From assembly GCF_028737265.1 (NCBI RefSeq), contig NZ_JAQZAK010000001.1:930001-994000 (forward strand): 64,000 bases of DNA, read 5' to 3'. The notes below the pieces were generated by a model. The model was not told the DNA's origin and ran no database searches. It worked only from the letters and a program-made list of their open reading frames with translations. Within the stretch, counting starts at the first letter, position 1; every line of letters starts with the position of its first letter. The position numbers and the translations under genes were made by a program. The DNA is from Actinomycetospora callitridis (GTDB lineage: Bacteria; Actinomycetota; Actinomycetes; Mycobacteriales; Pseudonocardiaceae). Shown here piece by piece: positions 26,186 to 37,832 of this stretch.

Positions 26186-27568
26186 ATGACCAAGCGCATC
26201 GTGGTGATCGGCGGGGACGCCACCGGCATGTCGGCGGCGTCCACGGCGCTGCGCCACGCCGAGGACGGCGCCCTCGAGGTCGTCGTGCTCGAGCGGGGTC
26301 ACTACACGTCGTACTCGGCGTGCGGCATCCCGTACTGGATCTCCGGGCACGTGGCCGACGGCGACCAGCTCATCGCCCGCACGCCCCAGCAGCATCGCGA
26401 GGCCGGGATCGACGTGCGGATGCGCACCGAGGCGACGGCGATCGACCTCGACAAGCGGTCGGTGAGCGTGCGCGGCGTCGACGACGGCGACACCTACGAG
26501 CTCGGGTACGACGAGCTGGTCATCGCCACCGGCGCGGTGCCGACCGTGCCTCCGCTGGAGGGCTCCGACGCGCTGGGCATCTTCGGCGTGCAGACCCTTG
26601 AGCAGGGCGAGGAGATCGTCAAGGACTTGGCCGACGGGGACCGCCGGCGCGCCGTGGTCGTGGGCGCGGGCTACATCGGCGTCGAGATGGCCGAGGCGAT
26701 GGTCGTGCGGGGCCTCGAGGTGACGGTCGTCGAGCACGCCCCGGAGCCGTTCACCCAGGTCGACCCGGACATGGGCGCGATGATCCGCGAAGCCATGGAG
26801 GGCATGGGGATATCGGTCCTGTCCGGGACCTCCGCCGACGGCTTCGACGTGGGCGAGGACGGGCGCGTGCGTGCGGTGCGCGCCGGCGACACGGTGCTGC
26901 CCGCCGACATCGTGATCATGGGTCTCGGCGTGAAGCCGAACGCGCAGCTCGCCGCCGACGCCGGGCTGACGATCGGTGCGGCCGGCGGCATCGCCACCGA
27001 CGTGCGCATGCAGGCCGCGCCCGGCGTGTGGGCCGGTGGCGACTGCGTCGAGGTGCACCACAAGCTGTCCGGGAAGCCCGTGCACATCGCGCTCGGCACC
27101 CACGCCAACAAGCACGGCCGGATCATCGGCACCAACATCTCCGGCGGGTACGGCGCCTTCCCCGGCGTCATCGGCACGGCGATCAGCAAGGTGTGCGATC
27201 TCGAGATCGGGCGCACCGGTCTGACCGAGTCCGAGGCGACCGCCGCGGGCTTCGGCTACGTCACCGCCACCGTCGAGTCGACGACGACGGCCGGCTACTG
27301 GCCGGGCGCCGAGATGATGACGGTCAAGGTGCTTGCCGAGCAGCGCACCGGCCGGCTCCTGGGGGCCCAGATCGTGGGCCGCCAGGGCTCGGGGAAGCGC
27401 ATCGACGTCTTCGCCACGGCGATCTGGAACGGCATGACCGTCGAGGAGATGACGTTCATGGACCTCTCCTACGCCCCGCCGTTCTCGCCGGTCTGGGACG
27501 CCGTCCTCGTCGCCGCCCGCAAGGCCGCCAAGGAGGTCCAGGCCGCCGTCCCGGTCTCCCCGGTCTGA
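26186..27568 (+). CDS. CoA-disulfide reductase/NADH oxidase-type flavoprotein
   Basis: This 460-residue pyridine nucleotide-disulfide reductase is of the single-cysteine class: IVVIGGDATGMSAAS binds FAD, the redox Cys is in YSACGIPYWI, VVVGAGYIGVEMAEAM binds NAD(P)H, and the C-terminal dimerisation domain begins near residue 330 (GTAISKVCDLEIGRTG). Family members reduce CoA disulfide, polysulfide or oxygen. ATG 26186 follows a GGACGGAGG ribosome-binding site. A mycothiol organism would not be expected to depend on CoA thiol, so the substrate is uncertain. Its stop region merges with the palindrome at 27565-27620. Confidence 0.85.
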   Translation: MTKRIVVIGGDATGMSAASTALRHAEDGALEVVVLERGHYTSYSACGIPYWISGHVADGDQLIARTPQQHREAGIDVRMRTEATAIDLDKRSVSVRGVDDGDTYELGYDELVIATGAVPTVPPLEGSDALGIFGVQTLEQGEEIVKDLADGDRRRAVVVGAGYIGVEMAEAMVVRGLEVTVVEHAPEPFTQVDPDMGAMIREAMEGMGISVLSGTSADGFDVGEDGRVRAVRAGDTVLPADIVIMGLGVKPNAQLAADAGLTIGAAGGIATDVRMQAAPGVWAGGDCVEVHHKLSGKPVHIALGTHANKHGRIIGTNISGGYGAFPGVIGTAISKVCDLEIGRTGLTESEATAAGFGYVTATVESTTTAGYWPGAEMMTVKVLAEQRTGRLLGAQIVGRQGSGKRIDVFATAIWNGMTVEEMTFMDLSYAPPFSPVWDAVLVAARKAAKEVQAAVPVSPV

Positions 27569-27616
27569 CCCATGTGAGCGAAGTTCCCGGCTATAGCCGG
27601 GAACTTCGCTCACGGG

Positions 27617-27620
<4 letters not shown>
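27565..27620. terminator. Palindromic repeat, bidirectional gene-end element (copy 1)
   Basis: A perfect 40-bp palindrome at 27574-27613 begins GTGAGCGAAGTTCC, has the centre CGGCTATAGCCG and ends CTCAC. CTGACCC (27565-27571) and GGGTCAG (27614-27620) extend the arms past a two-base bulge. The stop of the CoA-disulfide reductase gene (27566-27568) and that of the opposing permease gene (27617-27619) both lie in these outer arms. An additional in-frame TGA lies at 27575-27577. It can fold on either strand, so it may end transcription of both convergent genes. Confidence 0.75.
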
Positions 27621-29586
<1,966 letters not shown>

Positions 29587-29590
<4 letters not shown>

Positions 29591-29889
29591 CGACGCCAGG
29601 ACGTCCGGGCGCGGATGATCGAGCCGAGCGAGAGCGCGAAGAAGCCGATCGCGAGGACGACCAGCCAGATGTCCTCCTGGGCGCCCACGTGGTTGCCCCA
29701 GAGCATGATCAGCATGATCGCCGCCACCAGGAAGCCCGCGAACCGCGCCAGCTTCGGGTAGTGCGCGTGCCAGCCCCACTCCACCGAGGGCTCGTCGTCC
29801 GAGGACACACCGTTGACCACCACGGCCTCGTGGTCGTGGTGCGCGACTCCGCCGCCGCGCTCCTGCTTGGCAGGGCTGTTCGAGGCCAC
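29587..29889 (-). CDS. DUF2631 small membrane protein
   Basis: The 100-residue protein matches DUF2631: a hydrophilic N-terminus, the block EPSVEWGWHAHYPKLARFAG, then two membrane segments (FLVAAIMLIMLWGN and IWLVVLAIGFFALSLG). Relatives lie next to dxr in actinobacteria. GTG 29889 is preceded by AGGAG. It reads away from dxr and overlaps the permease gene by GTGA, implying one transcript. Function is unknown; coupling to the carrier suggests an accessory subunit, which is inference. Confidence 0.75.
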
Positions 29890-29967
29890 GGGGCACTCCT
29901 GTCGTCTCGCTCGTGCGGGCGCGTCCAACCTACCGTCCCGGGCCCGCGCCCGTGATGATGAGCCGCG

Positions 29968-31146
29968 ATGAGCACACCGTCCGGGTCCACCTCCGAGCCT
30001 CGCCGGCTCGTCCTCCTGGGCTCCACCGGATCGATCGGCACCCAGGCCCTCGACATCGTGCGGGCCCACCCCGAGCGCTTCGTCGTCACCGGGCTCGCCG
30101 CCGGTGGCGGCCGTCCCGACCTCCTCGCCCAGCAGGCCGCCGAGTTCGGGGTGCCGACGCTCGCCGTCGCCGACCCGGCGGCCGCGCCGGACCTGCGGAA
30201 GCGCACGGGTGCCGACGTCCTCGCGGGCCCGGAGGCGGCGGCCGACCTGGCCGGCTCGGGTGCCGACGTCGTGCTCAACGCCATGGACGGCTCGCGCGGG
30301 CTCGCCCCGACGCTCGCCGCGCTCGCCGCGGGCTCGACGCTCGCGCTGGCCAACAAGGAGTCGCTGGTGGCCGGCGGGCCGCTGGTGACCCGCACGGCGA
30401 CCCCCGGCCAGCTCGTCCCGGTGGACTCCGAGCACTCCGCGCTCGCGCAGTGCCTGCGGGGAGGCCGCGCCGAGGAGGTCGGGCGCCTCGTGCTGACGGC
30501 CTCCGGCGGCCCGTTCCGCGGACGACCCCGCAGCGAGCTCGCCGGCGTCACCGTCGACCAGGCGCTGGCCCACCCCACGTGGGCGATGGGCCCGGTGGTG
30601 ACGCTGAACTCGTCGACGCTGGTCAACAAGGGGCTGGAGCTGATCGAGGCCCACCTGCTGTTCGGCGTGCCCTACGAGCGCATCGACGTCGTCGTCCACC
30701 CGCAGTCGATGATCCACTCGATGGTCACCTTCGTGGACGGCGCGACGATCGCCCAGGTCAGCCCGCCCGACATGCACATGCCGATCGCGCTCGCGCTCGC
30801 CTGGCCCGAGCGCCTCGCCGGCGCGAGCCGGCCCGAGACGTTCGCCGACCCGACGAGCTGGACCTTCGAGCCCGTCGACGCCCACGCGTTCCCCGCCCTC
30901 GACCTCGCCCGCGCCGCGGGCAGCGCCGGGGGCTGCCTGCCCGCGGTCTACAACGCCGCGAACGAGGAGGCCGTCGCCGCCTTCCTCGCCGGCCGCTGCG
31001 CCTGGACCGGCATCGACGAGACGCTCGCCGCGGTGCTCGACGACGCGGGGGAGTGGGTGGCCGACCCGGACACCGTCGCCGACGTCCTCGCCGCGGAGGA
31101 CTGGGCCCGCGCCCGGGCCCGCGAGCGCCTGGTGCCGGTGCCCTGA
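29968..31146 (+). CDS. dxr: 1-deoxy-D-xylulose 5-phosphate reductoisomerase
   Basis: Dxr makes 2-C-methyl-D-erythritol 4-phosphate in the MEP isoprenoid pathway, using NADPH and a divalent metal. Motifs present are [17 protein letters not shown] (NADPH), [21 protein letters not shown] (metal ligands), [17 protein letters not shown] and [13 protein letters not shown]. The length, 392 residues, is normal. ATG 29968 is chosen. ispG lies two genes downstream, so dxr-rip1-ispG forms the conserved MEP cluster of actinobacteria. Confidence 0.96.
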   Translation: MSTPSGSTSEPRRLVLLGSTGSIGTQALDIVRAHPERFVVTGLAAGGGRPDLLAQQAAEFGVPTLAVADPAAAPDLRKRTGADVLAGPEAAADLAGSGADVVLNAMDGSRGLAPTLAALAAGSTLALANKESLVAGGPLVTRTATPGQLVPVDSEHSALAQCLRGGRAEEVGRLVLTASGGPFRGRPRSELAGVTVDQALAHPTWAMGPVVTLNSSTLVNKGLELIEAHLLFGVPYERIDVVVHPQSMIHSMVTFVDGATIAQVSPPDMHMPIALALAWPERLAGASRPETFADPTSWTFEPVDAHAFPALDLARAAGSAGGCLPAVYNAANEEAVAAFLAGRCAWTGIDETLAAVLDDAGEWVADPDTVADVLAAEDWARARARERLVPVP

Positions 31147-31220
31147 CCGGTGTCCCGAGTGGCGTCCCGACCCGGGGCGCCCACGCAGGGCACATCCCCG
31201 GCCGTCTACCGTCCTGACCC

Positions 31221-32519
31221 GTGATGCTCGTCCTGGGGATCGTGCTCTTCGCGCTGGGTCTGCTGCTCTCCATCGCGTGGCACGAGCTCGGCCACTACAC
31301 GGCGGCCCGGCGGTTCGGCATCCGCGTGCCCGAGTTCATGGTCGGGTTCGGACCGACGGTGCTGTCGGTCAAGAAGGGCGAGACGCGCTTCGGCCTGAAG
31401 GCCGTCCCGCTCGGCGGCTACATCCGGATGATCGGGATGATCCCGCCCGCTCCCGGCGAGCGCGTCGGTCGCAGCCGCCGGTCGGGGCCCTTCCAGGGGA
31501 TGGTCGACGACGTCCGCGCCGACTCGGTGCGCGACTTCGAGCCCGGCGACGAGGACCGCCAGTTCTGGACCCGCAAGCCCTGGCAGCGGATCATCGTCAT
31601 GCTCGCCGGGCCGTTCATGAACCTGGTCCTGGCGATCGTCCTGTTCGCGATCGTGCTCATGGGCTTCGGCGTCGCGACCCCGCAGCCCGTGGTCAACGCC
31701 GTGAGCGAGTGCGTGGTCCCGGCCTCGTCGCAGACCGGTCCCGGCTGCCCGCCGGGCGCCCCGCCGACGCCCGCCGCGCAGGCGGGCTTCCAGCCCGGCG
31801 ACCGCATCGTGAGCTTCGCCGGCCAGACCTACCCGGACTGGCCGAGCCTGCAGCGCGCCATCCGTGACGCGCGCGGCACCGTGCCCGTGGTCGTGGAGCG
31901 GAACGGCGCCGAGCTCACGCTCTACCCGACGCTGATCGAGAACCAGGTGCCCGACCTGGACACCCCGCTCGGCGCCGACCCGCGCTACATCACCGCGTCG
32001 TTCCTCGGCCTCGAGCCGATCCAGCCGGTGATGCGCCAGACCGTGGGGCAGGTCACCGAGCGCATGGGGGAGATGCTCGAGGGCTCCGTCTACGCGATCG
32101 CGCGCCTGCCCGAGAAGGTGCCGGCGCTGTTCGGGGCGGTGTTCCTCGGCGAGGAGCGTGAGGTCAACGGCCCGGTGAGCCTCGTCGGCGTCTCGGTCAT
32201 GGGCGGCCAGGTGCTCGAGCAGGAGCGCCCGGTGGCGGTCGAGATCTCGATCTTCCTCAACCTGCTCGCCGCGGTGAACCTGTCGCTGTGCCTGCTCAAC
32301 CTGCTGCCGATCCTGCCGCTCGACGGCGGGCACGTGCTGCCGGCGCTGTGGGAGGCGGTCAAGAAGCGGATCGCGCGGCTGCGGGGGCGCCCCGACCCCG
32401 GCCCGGTCGACCTCGCCCGCCTGATGCCGATCGGCGTCGGTTTCGCGGCGGTGATCATGGCCTACGGGCTGCTGGTGATCGTGGCCGACATCGTCAACCC
32501 GATCGACCTGGGGTTGTAG
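31221..32519 (+). CDS. rip1: Site-2 intramembrane protease (Rip1/RseP type)
   Basis: This 432-residue M50 metalloprotease cuts anti-sigma factors and other membrane substrates within the membrane. The zinc motif HELGHY lies in the first helix (IAWHELGHYTAARRFG), a PDZ domain spans roughly residues 180-260, and the C-terminal metal-ligand motif is LLPILPLDGGHV. Four hydrophobic segments are visible. TACCGT at 31207-31212 lies 8 bases before GTG 31221, so the mRNA may be leaderless; ATG 31224 is the alternative start. The gene sits between dxr and ispG, as in Mycobacterium. Confidence 0.93.
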   Translation: MMLVLGIVLFALGLLLSIAWHELGHYTAARRFGIRVPEFMVGFGPTVLSVKKGETRFGLKAVPLGGYIRMIGMIPPAPGERVGRSRRSGPFQGMVDDVRADSVRDFEPGDEDRQFWTRKPWQRIIVMLAGPFMNLVLAIVLFAIVLMGFGVATPQPVVNAVSECVVPASSQTGPGCPPGAPPTPAAQAGFQPGDRIVSFAGQTYPDWPSLQRAIRDARGTVPVVVERNGAELTLYPTLIENQVPDLDTPLGADPRYITASFLGLEPIQPVMRQTVGQVTERMGEMLEGSVYAIARLPEKVPALFGAVFLGEEREVNGPVSLVGVSVMGGQVLEQERPVAVEISIFLNLLAAVNLSLCLLNLLPILPLDGGHVLPALWEAVKKRIARLRGRPDPGPVDLARLMPIGVGFAAVIMAYGLLVIVADIVNPIDLGL

Positions 32520-32606
32520 CTCACTCCGGACGTGTCACGGCCCACCGGCGGGCGCCTCGGGGCTGTAGGACACTGGAGGGGTCAGGTCCTCCAGCACGGG
32601 AGAGAG

Positions 32607-33770
32607 ATGACCATCGATCTCGGCCTGCCCGAAGCCCCTGCGGTGCTCGCGCCCCGGCGCAAGACCCGCCAGCTCGACGTGGGCGGCGTCGGTGTGGGCA
32701 GCGACCACCCGGTGTCGGTCCAGTCGATGACCACCACGCTGACCTCCGACGTCAACGCCACCCTCCAGCAGATCGCCGAGCTCACCGCGGCCGGCTGCGA
32801 CATCGTCCGCGTCGCCGTGCCCTCGGCCGACGACGCCGAGGCGCTGCCGGCCATCGCGAAGAAGTCGAACATCCCGGTGATCGCCGACATCCACTTCCAG
32901 CCGAAGTACGTGTTCGCCGCGATCGACGCCGGCTGCGCCGCCGTCCGCGTGAACCCCGGCAACATCAAGAAGTTCGACGACAAGGTCGGCGAGATCGCGC
33001 GCGCCGCCAAGGACGCGGGCACCCCGATCCGCATCGGCGTCAACGCCGGCTCGCTCGAGCCCGGGATCATGGCGAAGTACGGCAAGGCGACGCCCGAGGC
33101 GCTCGTCGAGTCGGCGCTGTGGGAGGCCTCGCTCTTCGCCGAGCACGAGTTCCACGACATCAAGATCTCGGTGAAGCACCACGACCCGGTGACGATGGTG
33201 CGCGCGTACGAGCTGCTCGCCGAGCAGTGCGACTACCCGCTGCACCTCGGCGTCACCGAGGCCGGGCCGACGTTCCAGGGGACGATCAAGTCCGCGACGG
33301 CGTTCGGCGCCCTGCTCAGCCGGGGCATCGGCGACACCATCCGCGTCTCGCTCTCGGCCCCGCCGATCGAGGAGGTCCGGGTCGGGCTCTCGATCCTCGA
33401 GTCGATGAACCTGCGTCCGCGCAAGCTCGAGATCGTCTCCTGCCCGTCCTGCGGGCGCGCCCAGGTCGACGTCTACAAGCTCGCCGACGAGGTGACCGCC
33501 GGGCTCGAGGGCATGGAGGTCCCGCTGCGCGTCGCCGTCATGGGCTGCGTCGTCAACGGGCCGGGCGAGGCCCGCGATGCCGACCTCGGCGTGGCGTCGG
33601 GCAACGGCAAGGGCCAGATCTTCGTCAAGGGCGAGGTCATCAAGACCGTGCCCGAGGCCCAGATCGTCGAGACCCTCATCGAGGAGGCCCTGCGCCTCGC
33701 CGAGGAGGCCGGCGAGGACGAGCTCGCGGGCGGCCAGGCCGGCAACGCGCCGACCGTCACGGTGGGCTGA
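32607..33770 (+). CDS. ispG: 4-hydroxy-3-methylbut-2-enyl-diphosphate synthase
   Basis: IspG (GcpE) is the iron-sulfur enzyme that reduces MEcPP to HMBPP in the MEP pathway. The TIM-barrel half has [16 protein letters not shown] and [16 protein letters not shown]; the C-terminal half holds the cluster ligands in [11 protein letters not shown] and [16 protein letters not shown]. The product is 387 residues. ATG 32607 follows GGAGAGAG. A TAGGAC hexamer at 32566-32571 may be its own -10 element. A shorter leader of in-frame codons upstream lacks a ribosome-binding site and was not used. Confidence 0.96.
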   Translation: MTIDLGLPEAPAVLAPRRKTRQLDVGGVGVGSDHPVSVQSMTTTLTSDVNATLQQIAELTAAGCDIVRVAVPSADDAEALPAIAKKSNIPVIADIHFQPKYVFAAIDAGCAAVRVNPGNIKKFDDKVGEIARAAKDAGTPIRIGVNAGSLEPGIMAKYGKATPEALVESALWEASLFAEHEFHDIKISVKHHDPVTMVRAYELLAEQCDYPLHLGVTEAGPTFQGTIKSATAFGALLSRGIGDTIRVSLSAPPIEEVRVGLSILESMNLRPRKLEIVSCPSCGRAQVDVYKLADEVTAGLEGMEVPLRVAVMGCVVNGPGEARDADLGVASGNGKGQIFVKGEVIKTVPEAQIVETLIEEALRLAEEAGEDELAGGQAGNAPTVTVG

Positions 33771-33892
33771 TCCCGGCGGCTCGATGTCAGCGGCGTGCCG
33801 TCGCAGACGTTGAGTGTCCGTATCGCTCCGTCGATCACCGGCGAGCGGGCTCGGCAGTGCCGGGGGTCGGGGTTCCGTGATCGGATGAGGGC

Positions 33893-35908
33893 GTGAGCAC
33901 GTTCGACGACCTCGACGCCTTCGTCGCCAGCCGCCGCTGTGCCGGGCTCGCGCTGTCCCCGGACGGCACGCGCCTCGTCACCACCGTCTCGGAGCTCTCC
34001 GCGGACGGGAAGAAGTACGGCACCTCGCTGTGGGAGCTCGACCCGGGCGGTGAGCGGGCGCCGCGGCGCCTGACGCGGTCGTCGTCCGGCGAGTCGTCGG
34101 CCACGTTCACCCCGGACGGCGACCTGCTCTTCACCTCGCGGCGCGCCGACCCCACGGCGGAGAAGCCGACCGAGGACCGCACCGCCCTGTGGCTCCTGCC
34201 GGCCCGGGGCGGCGAGGCGCGGCCGGTGGCCGAGCGTCCCGGCGGCGTCAGCGGCTTCGCCGTCGCGCGGGACGCCGGCACGCTCGCGCTGGTCACCCCG
34301 AAGCCGGTGGAGGGGGACGCGGCCGAGCAGCGGGAGGCGCGCGAGACCGCGGGCGTCGCGGCGCGGCTGCACACCCGGTTCCCGGTGCGCTTCTGGGACC
34401 ACGACCTCGGCCCCGGCCGCGCGCACCTGCAGCGGTGCGCGCCCCCGGACCCGGCCGACCCCGACGCCGGCTACGGCGAGCCCGAGCACGTCGCCCCCGG
34501 CGCCGACCACCGCTTCGGCGGGAGCGCGATCAGCCCCGACGGGCGGACCGTCGCCGTGGTCGCGGAGGTGCCCGACCCCGCCGATCCCGCGTCGTGGCGC
34601 CGCCGCCTGGAGCTGCACACCGAGGACGGGCGCGTCGTCGTCGGCGACGAGCCGGGTGCCGACCACGAGGCGCCCACCATCACCCCGGACGGCCGGTGGC
34701 TGCTGTGGGTGCGCGAGCGGCACCCCCGCCCGGGGCGCGGGATGGCGCACACGCTGAAGGCGCGGTCGCTGGTCGACGGCAGCGAGCGGGACGTCCTGCC
34801 CGAGGAGGCCGTCCAGGTCCGGGGCGTCACCGGGGCGCCGGGCGGCGACGTCGTGTACGTCGTCGTCGACGAGGCCGGCCACGGGCCGGTGCTGCGCGTG
34901 TCGATCACCGACGGCACCGTCACCCGCCTGACCCGCTCCGGGGCCTACACCGACGTCGTCGCCGCCCGGGACGGCTCGGCGCTCTACGCGCTGCGCTCGG
35001 GCGTGGACGCGCCCCCGACGCCGGTGCGCCTCAACCCCGAGGGCGCCGACCAGGAGGTGGGCGGGGGTGTCACGGCGCTGCGCGGGGTGACCGAGCTCGA
35101 CCCGCTGCCCGGGACGCTCACCGAGGTGCACGCCACCGCCGCGGACGGCACGGCCCTGCGCTCGTGGCTGGTGCTGCCCGGCGGCGCGTCGGCGGCCTCC
35201 CCGGCCCCGCTGATCCTCTGGATCCACGGCGGGCCGCTCTCGAGCTGGAACGCCTGGTCGTGGCGGTGGAACCCGTGGCTGATGGCCGCGCGCGGCTGGG
35301 CGGTGCTGCTGCCCGACCCGCGCCTGTCCACCGGTTACGGCCAGGAGTTCCTCGACCCCGCCACCGGCGCCTGGGGCGAACTGCCCTACACCGACCTCAT
35401 GACGGCCACCGAGGCCGCGGTGGCGCGCGAGGACATCGACGCCACGCGCGTCGCCGCGATGGGCGGGTCCTTCGGCGGCTACATGGCCAACTGGATGGCC
35501 GGGCACACCGACCGCTTCGCCGCGATCGTCACCCACGCCAGCATCTGGCACCTCGACGGCTTCGTCGGCACCACCGACGCGTCATTCCACTGGCGCCGCG
35601 AGTGGGGCGACCCGCTCGACGAGCGCGAGCGCTACGACGCCCACTCGCCCCACCGCCACGTGCGGTCGATCGCCACGCCCATGCTGGTGATCCACGGCGA
35701 CAAGGACTACCGCGTGCCGATCTCCGAGGGGCTGCGGCTCTGGTACGACCTGCAGCGCTGCGGGGTGGAGTCGCAGTTCCTGTACTTCCCCGACGAGAAC
35801 CACTGGGTGCTCCAGCCCGGGGACGCGAAGCTCTGGTACCGCACGGTGTGGGCGTTCCTCGACCACCACGTGTTGCACCGTCCCTGGGAGCGACCGGCCC
35901 TCGTCTGA
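33893..35908 (+). CDS. S9-family prolyl-oligopeptidase-type peptidase
   Basis: This 671-residue protein has an N-terminal beta-propeller (residues 1-about 400; repeated SPDG- or TPDG-type blade motifs such as LALSPDGTRLV and ATFTPDGDLLF) and a C-terminal alpha/beta-hydrolase domain. The catalytic triad is visible: Ser in MGGSFGGYM, Asp in HGDKDYRVP and His in DENHWVLQP. It should release dipeptides or acyl-amino acids from peptides in the cytoplasm, since no signal peptide is seen. GTG 33893 follows GAGG. It stands alone between ispG and the GNAT gene. Confidence 0.9.
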   Translation: MSTFDDLDAFVASRRCAGLALSPDGTRLVTTVSELSADGKKYGTSLWELDPGGERAPRRLTRSSSGESSATFTPDGDLLFTSRRADPTAEKPTEDRTALWLLPARGGEARPVAERPGGVSGFAVARDAGTLALVTPKPVEGDAAEQREARETAGVAARLHTRFPVRFWDHDLGPGRAHLQRCAPPDPADPDAGYGEPEHVAPGADHRFGGSAISPDGRTVAVVAEVPDPADPASWRRRLELHTEDGRVVVGDEPGADHEAPTITPDGRWLLWVRERHPRPGRGMAHTLKARSLVDGSERDVLPEEAVQVRGVTGAPGGDVVYVVVDEAGHGPVLRVSITDGTVTRLTRSGAYTDVVAARDGSALYALRSGVDAPPTPVRLNPEGADQEVGGGVTALRGVTELDPLPGTLTEVHATAADGTALRSWLVLPGGASAASPAPLILWIHGGPLSSWNAWSWRWNPWLMAARGWAVLLPDPRLSTGYGQEFLDPATGAWGELPYTDLMTATEAAVAREDIDATRVAAMGGSFGGYMANWMAGHTDRFAAIVTHASIWHLDGFVGTTDASFHWRREWGDPLDERERYDAHSPHRHVRSIATPMLVIHGDKDYRVPISEGLRLWYDLQRCGVESQFLYFPDENHWVLQPGDAKLWYRTVWAFLDHHVLHRPWERPALV

Positions 35909-35958
35909 CGGAGGGACGCGATCTCCCCTGGAGACCGTGGACATGGCACGCTTGGGAG

Positions 35959-36792
35959 GTGCTCCGTACCGCCGGTGCGCGGCTGCTCGACGACCGGGAC
36001 CGGTCGAAGGTGCGGAGCGCCCTCGACGCCGATCCCGTCGCCACCTGCATGGTCGCCTCGCGCGTCGAGACGGTCGGGGTCGAGCCGTGGCGCCTGGGCG
36101 GTGAGCTGTGGGGCGTCGGCGGTCGGCTGGACGGGCTGTGCTTCTCGGGGGCCAACCTCGTGCCCCTGCGCGGCGACCGCACGGAGGTGCGTCACTTCGC
36201 CGAGCGGGCCCGTCGGCAGCGTCGCTCGTGCTCGTCGCTGGTCGGGCGCCGCGAGCTCGTGCTCCCGCTGTGGGAGGAGCTCTCCGAGCACTGGGACAGC
36301 GCTCGCGAGGTGCGTCCCGACCAGCCGCTGATGGCCACCGCGGTCGCCCCGACGGTGACGCCCGACCCCGCGGTGCGCCAGACCCGCCCGGACGAGCTCG
36401 AGCGCTACCTGCCCGCTGCGATCGCGATGTTCCTCGAGGAGGTCGGGGTCGACCCGCGCCTCGGCGACGGCGGCGCGGGCTACCGGGCGCGGGTGGCGGA
36501 GCTGATCGGCGCCGGGCGCGCGTTCGTGCGCTTCGAGCAGGGCGAGGTCGTGTTCAAGGCCGAGATCGGCGCCCTGTCGTCGCGGGTCGGGCAGATCCAG
36601 GGCGTCTGGGTGCACCCCGAGTGGCGGGGCCGGGGGCTCGGGCAGTCGGGGACCGCGGCCGTCGTCGCCCACCTCGTGCGGGCGCGCCGGGTCGCGAGCC
36701 TCTACGTCAACGCGTTCAACACCCCCGCCCGCCGCGCCTACGAGCGCATCGGGTTCGAGCAGGTCGGCTCGTTCGCGACGGTGCTGTTCTAA
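35959..36792 (+). CDS. DUF4081-containing GNAT acetyltransferase
   Basis: The 277-residue protein has an N-terminal DUF4081 region (residues 10-130; DADPVATCMVASRVETVG, WGVGGRLDGLCFSGANLVPL) and a C-terminal GNAT domain with an acetyl-CoA loop (GVWVHPEWRGRGLGQSGTAA) and LYVNAFNTPARRAYERIGFE. It is the Rv2867c type found after ispG in mycobacteria. GTG 35959 has only a poor ribosome-binding site, so the start is approximate. The likely substrate is a protein N-terminus or small amine, not determined here. Confidence 0.82.
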   Translation: MLRTAGARLLDDRDRSKVRSALDADPVATCMVASRVETVGVEPWRLGGELWGVGGRLDGLCFSGANLVPLRGDRTEVRHFAERARRQRRSCSSLVGRRELVLPLWEELSEHWDSAREVRPDQPLMATAVAPTVTPDPAVRQTRPDELERYLPAAIAMFLEEVGVDPRLGDGGAGYRARVAELIGAGRAFVRFEQGEVVFKAEIGALSSRVGQIQGVWVHPEWRGRGLGQSGTAAVVAHLVRARRVASLYVNAFNTPARRAYERIGFEQVGSFATVLF

Positions 36793-36793
36793 C

Positions 36794-36799
36794 TACCCT
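36794..36799 (+). promoter_or_regulatory. -10 element for a leaderless DUF3054 mRNA
   Basis: TACCCT lies six bases before GTG 36806, with no ribosome-binding site between. This spacing is that of a transcript starting at or next to the initiation codon. It overlaps the stop codon of the GNAT gene. No clear -35 box was recognised. Confidence 0.45.
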
Positions 36800-36805
36800 C
36801 GGGTC

Positions 36806-37186
36806 GTGACCACCACTGCGACCCCGACCCGGCACGCCTCCTGGATCGCGCTCGACGCCGCGGCGGTGCTGGCCTTCGCGGTGATCGGCCGGGCGAGCCA
36901 CACCGAGGACCTCGCGGGCACGCTGCTCACCGCCGCGCCCTTCGTCGTCGGCGCCGCTGTGGGGACGCTGGCCGCGCGGACGTGGCGCGACCCGCTCGCC
37001 TGGCGTGCGGGGCTCGCCGTGTGGGCGGGCGCGGTGGTGATCGGGCTGCCGTTGCGCGCCGCGATCACCGGACGCCTGCCCCTGTCGTTCGCGATCGTGG
37101 CCACCGTCGCGCTCGGCGCACTGGTGCTGGGGTGGCGCGGCGTCGTCCGCCTGCTCCGTCGGTCGATGACACGCCGTCACCACTGA
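36806..37186 (+). CDS. DUF3054 membrane protein
   Basis: This 126-residue protein has four membrane segments (LDAAAVLAFAVIGRASH, LLTAAPFVVGAAVGTLAA, GLAVWAGAVVIGLPLRA, FAIVATVALGALVLGW) and matches the DUF3054 family of small actinobacterial membrane proteins. The opening MTTTATPTRHASWIALDAAAV and the Arg-rich C-terminus agree with the family. Function is unknown. The start is GTG 36806, fed by the adjacent -10 element. Confidence 0.82.
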   Translation: MTTTATPTRHASWIALDAAAVLAFAVIGRASHTEDLAGTLLTAAPFVVGAAVGTLAARTWRDPLAWRAGLAVWAGAVVIGLPLRAAITGRLPLSFAIVATVALGALVLGWRGVVRLLRRSMTRRHH

Positions 37187-37347
37187 GGCTCGTCGGGTCC
37201 CGATCCGGTGAGTCTTTCGAGGCACGCGACGATGCCCCGCCATCGCCGATCGGCACGGCGTCCCGGATCGAACCGGCCGCGTGGGGGAGCCCCTTCCGCT
37301 CCGCGAGAGCGACGCGGACGAGGCCGAGGTGGTGTCGTGCGGTCCGG

Positions 37348-37577
37348 TCAGTCCGGGTCGGCGGCCGGGCGGGTCGTCGCCTCCACGCCGGCATCCGCGG
37401 GCGTCCGGGCGCCGGCGTCCTCGCTGGTCGAGCAGCCCGGAGCGCCCACCGGAGCGGCGGGAACGGCCGTCCCGACCGGCGGCGGGGGGACGTCACCCGC
37501 ACGGGCGGTGGCCCCCGGACCGCGATCGCCCCGGCCGCGACGGTGGAGACGACGGCGGCGGCCACTTTCCTGTTCAC
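37348..37577 (-). pseudogene. Small secreted protein split by an apparent one-base frameshift
   Basis: On the minus strand GGGGGGAAC precedes GTG 37577, which opens a signal peptide (MNRKVAAAVVSTVAAGAIAV). After about 21 codons the coding signal moves to another frame, which supplies an ATARA|GDV cleavage site and a Pro/Ala/Thr-rich mature part with one Cys, ending at TGA 37348-37350. The switch falls at a run of five C at 37512-37516; one extra base would give a continuous 76-residue protein. Either a real decay, or a sequencing or assembly error. No known family is recognised. The flanking 37187-37347 and 37578-37820 hold no other gene I can support. Confidence 0.4.
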
Positions 37578-37820
37578 GATCGTTCCCCCCGAGTGCATCC
37601 TGCTCGCGCGCGATCGACCCCGGCGGTGGCATCGATGTCGTGGCGAACCGTCGACGACGATGGGGTTCGTTCACGGAGCGTCGCCAGGAGTGGCGAGCCG
37701 TTCTCACCGCATCGTGTGCCGCGCCCTCGGCGGCGACGGCTCGTTGCTGCTCCACCGGTGGAGACACCGGCCCGGATCCGTCCACGGGACGACGCGACGG
37801 CGGCCCGCGAGCGGGGCGCC

Positions 37821-37826
37821 TAGGGT
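37821..37826 (+). promoter_or_regulatory. -10 element of map
   Basis: TAGGGT ends six bases before ATG 37833, so map is probably transcribed as a leaderless or nearly leaderless mRNA. The GGGG between could alternatively act as a very close ribosome-binding site. Confidence 0.45.
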
Positions 37827-37832
37827 GGGGGC

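Noticed and set aside
33771..33892. Fragment GACGTTGAGTGTC similar to the second repeat family
   Set aside because: Only about eight bases agree and neither the 16-bp box nor the hairpin is present.
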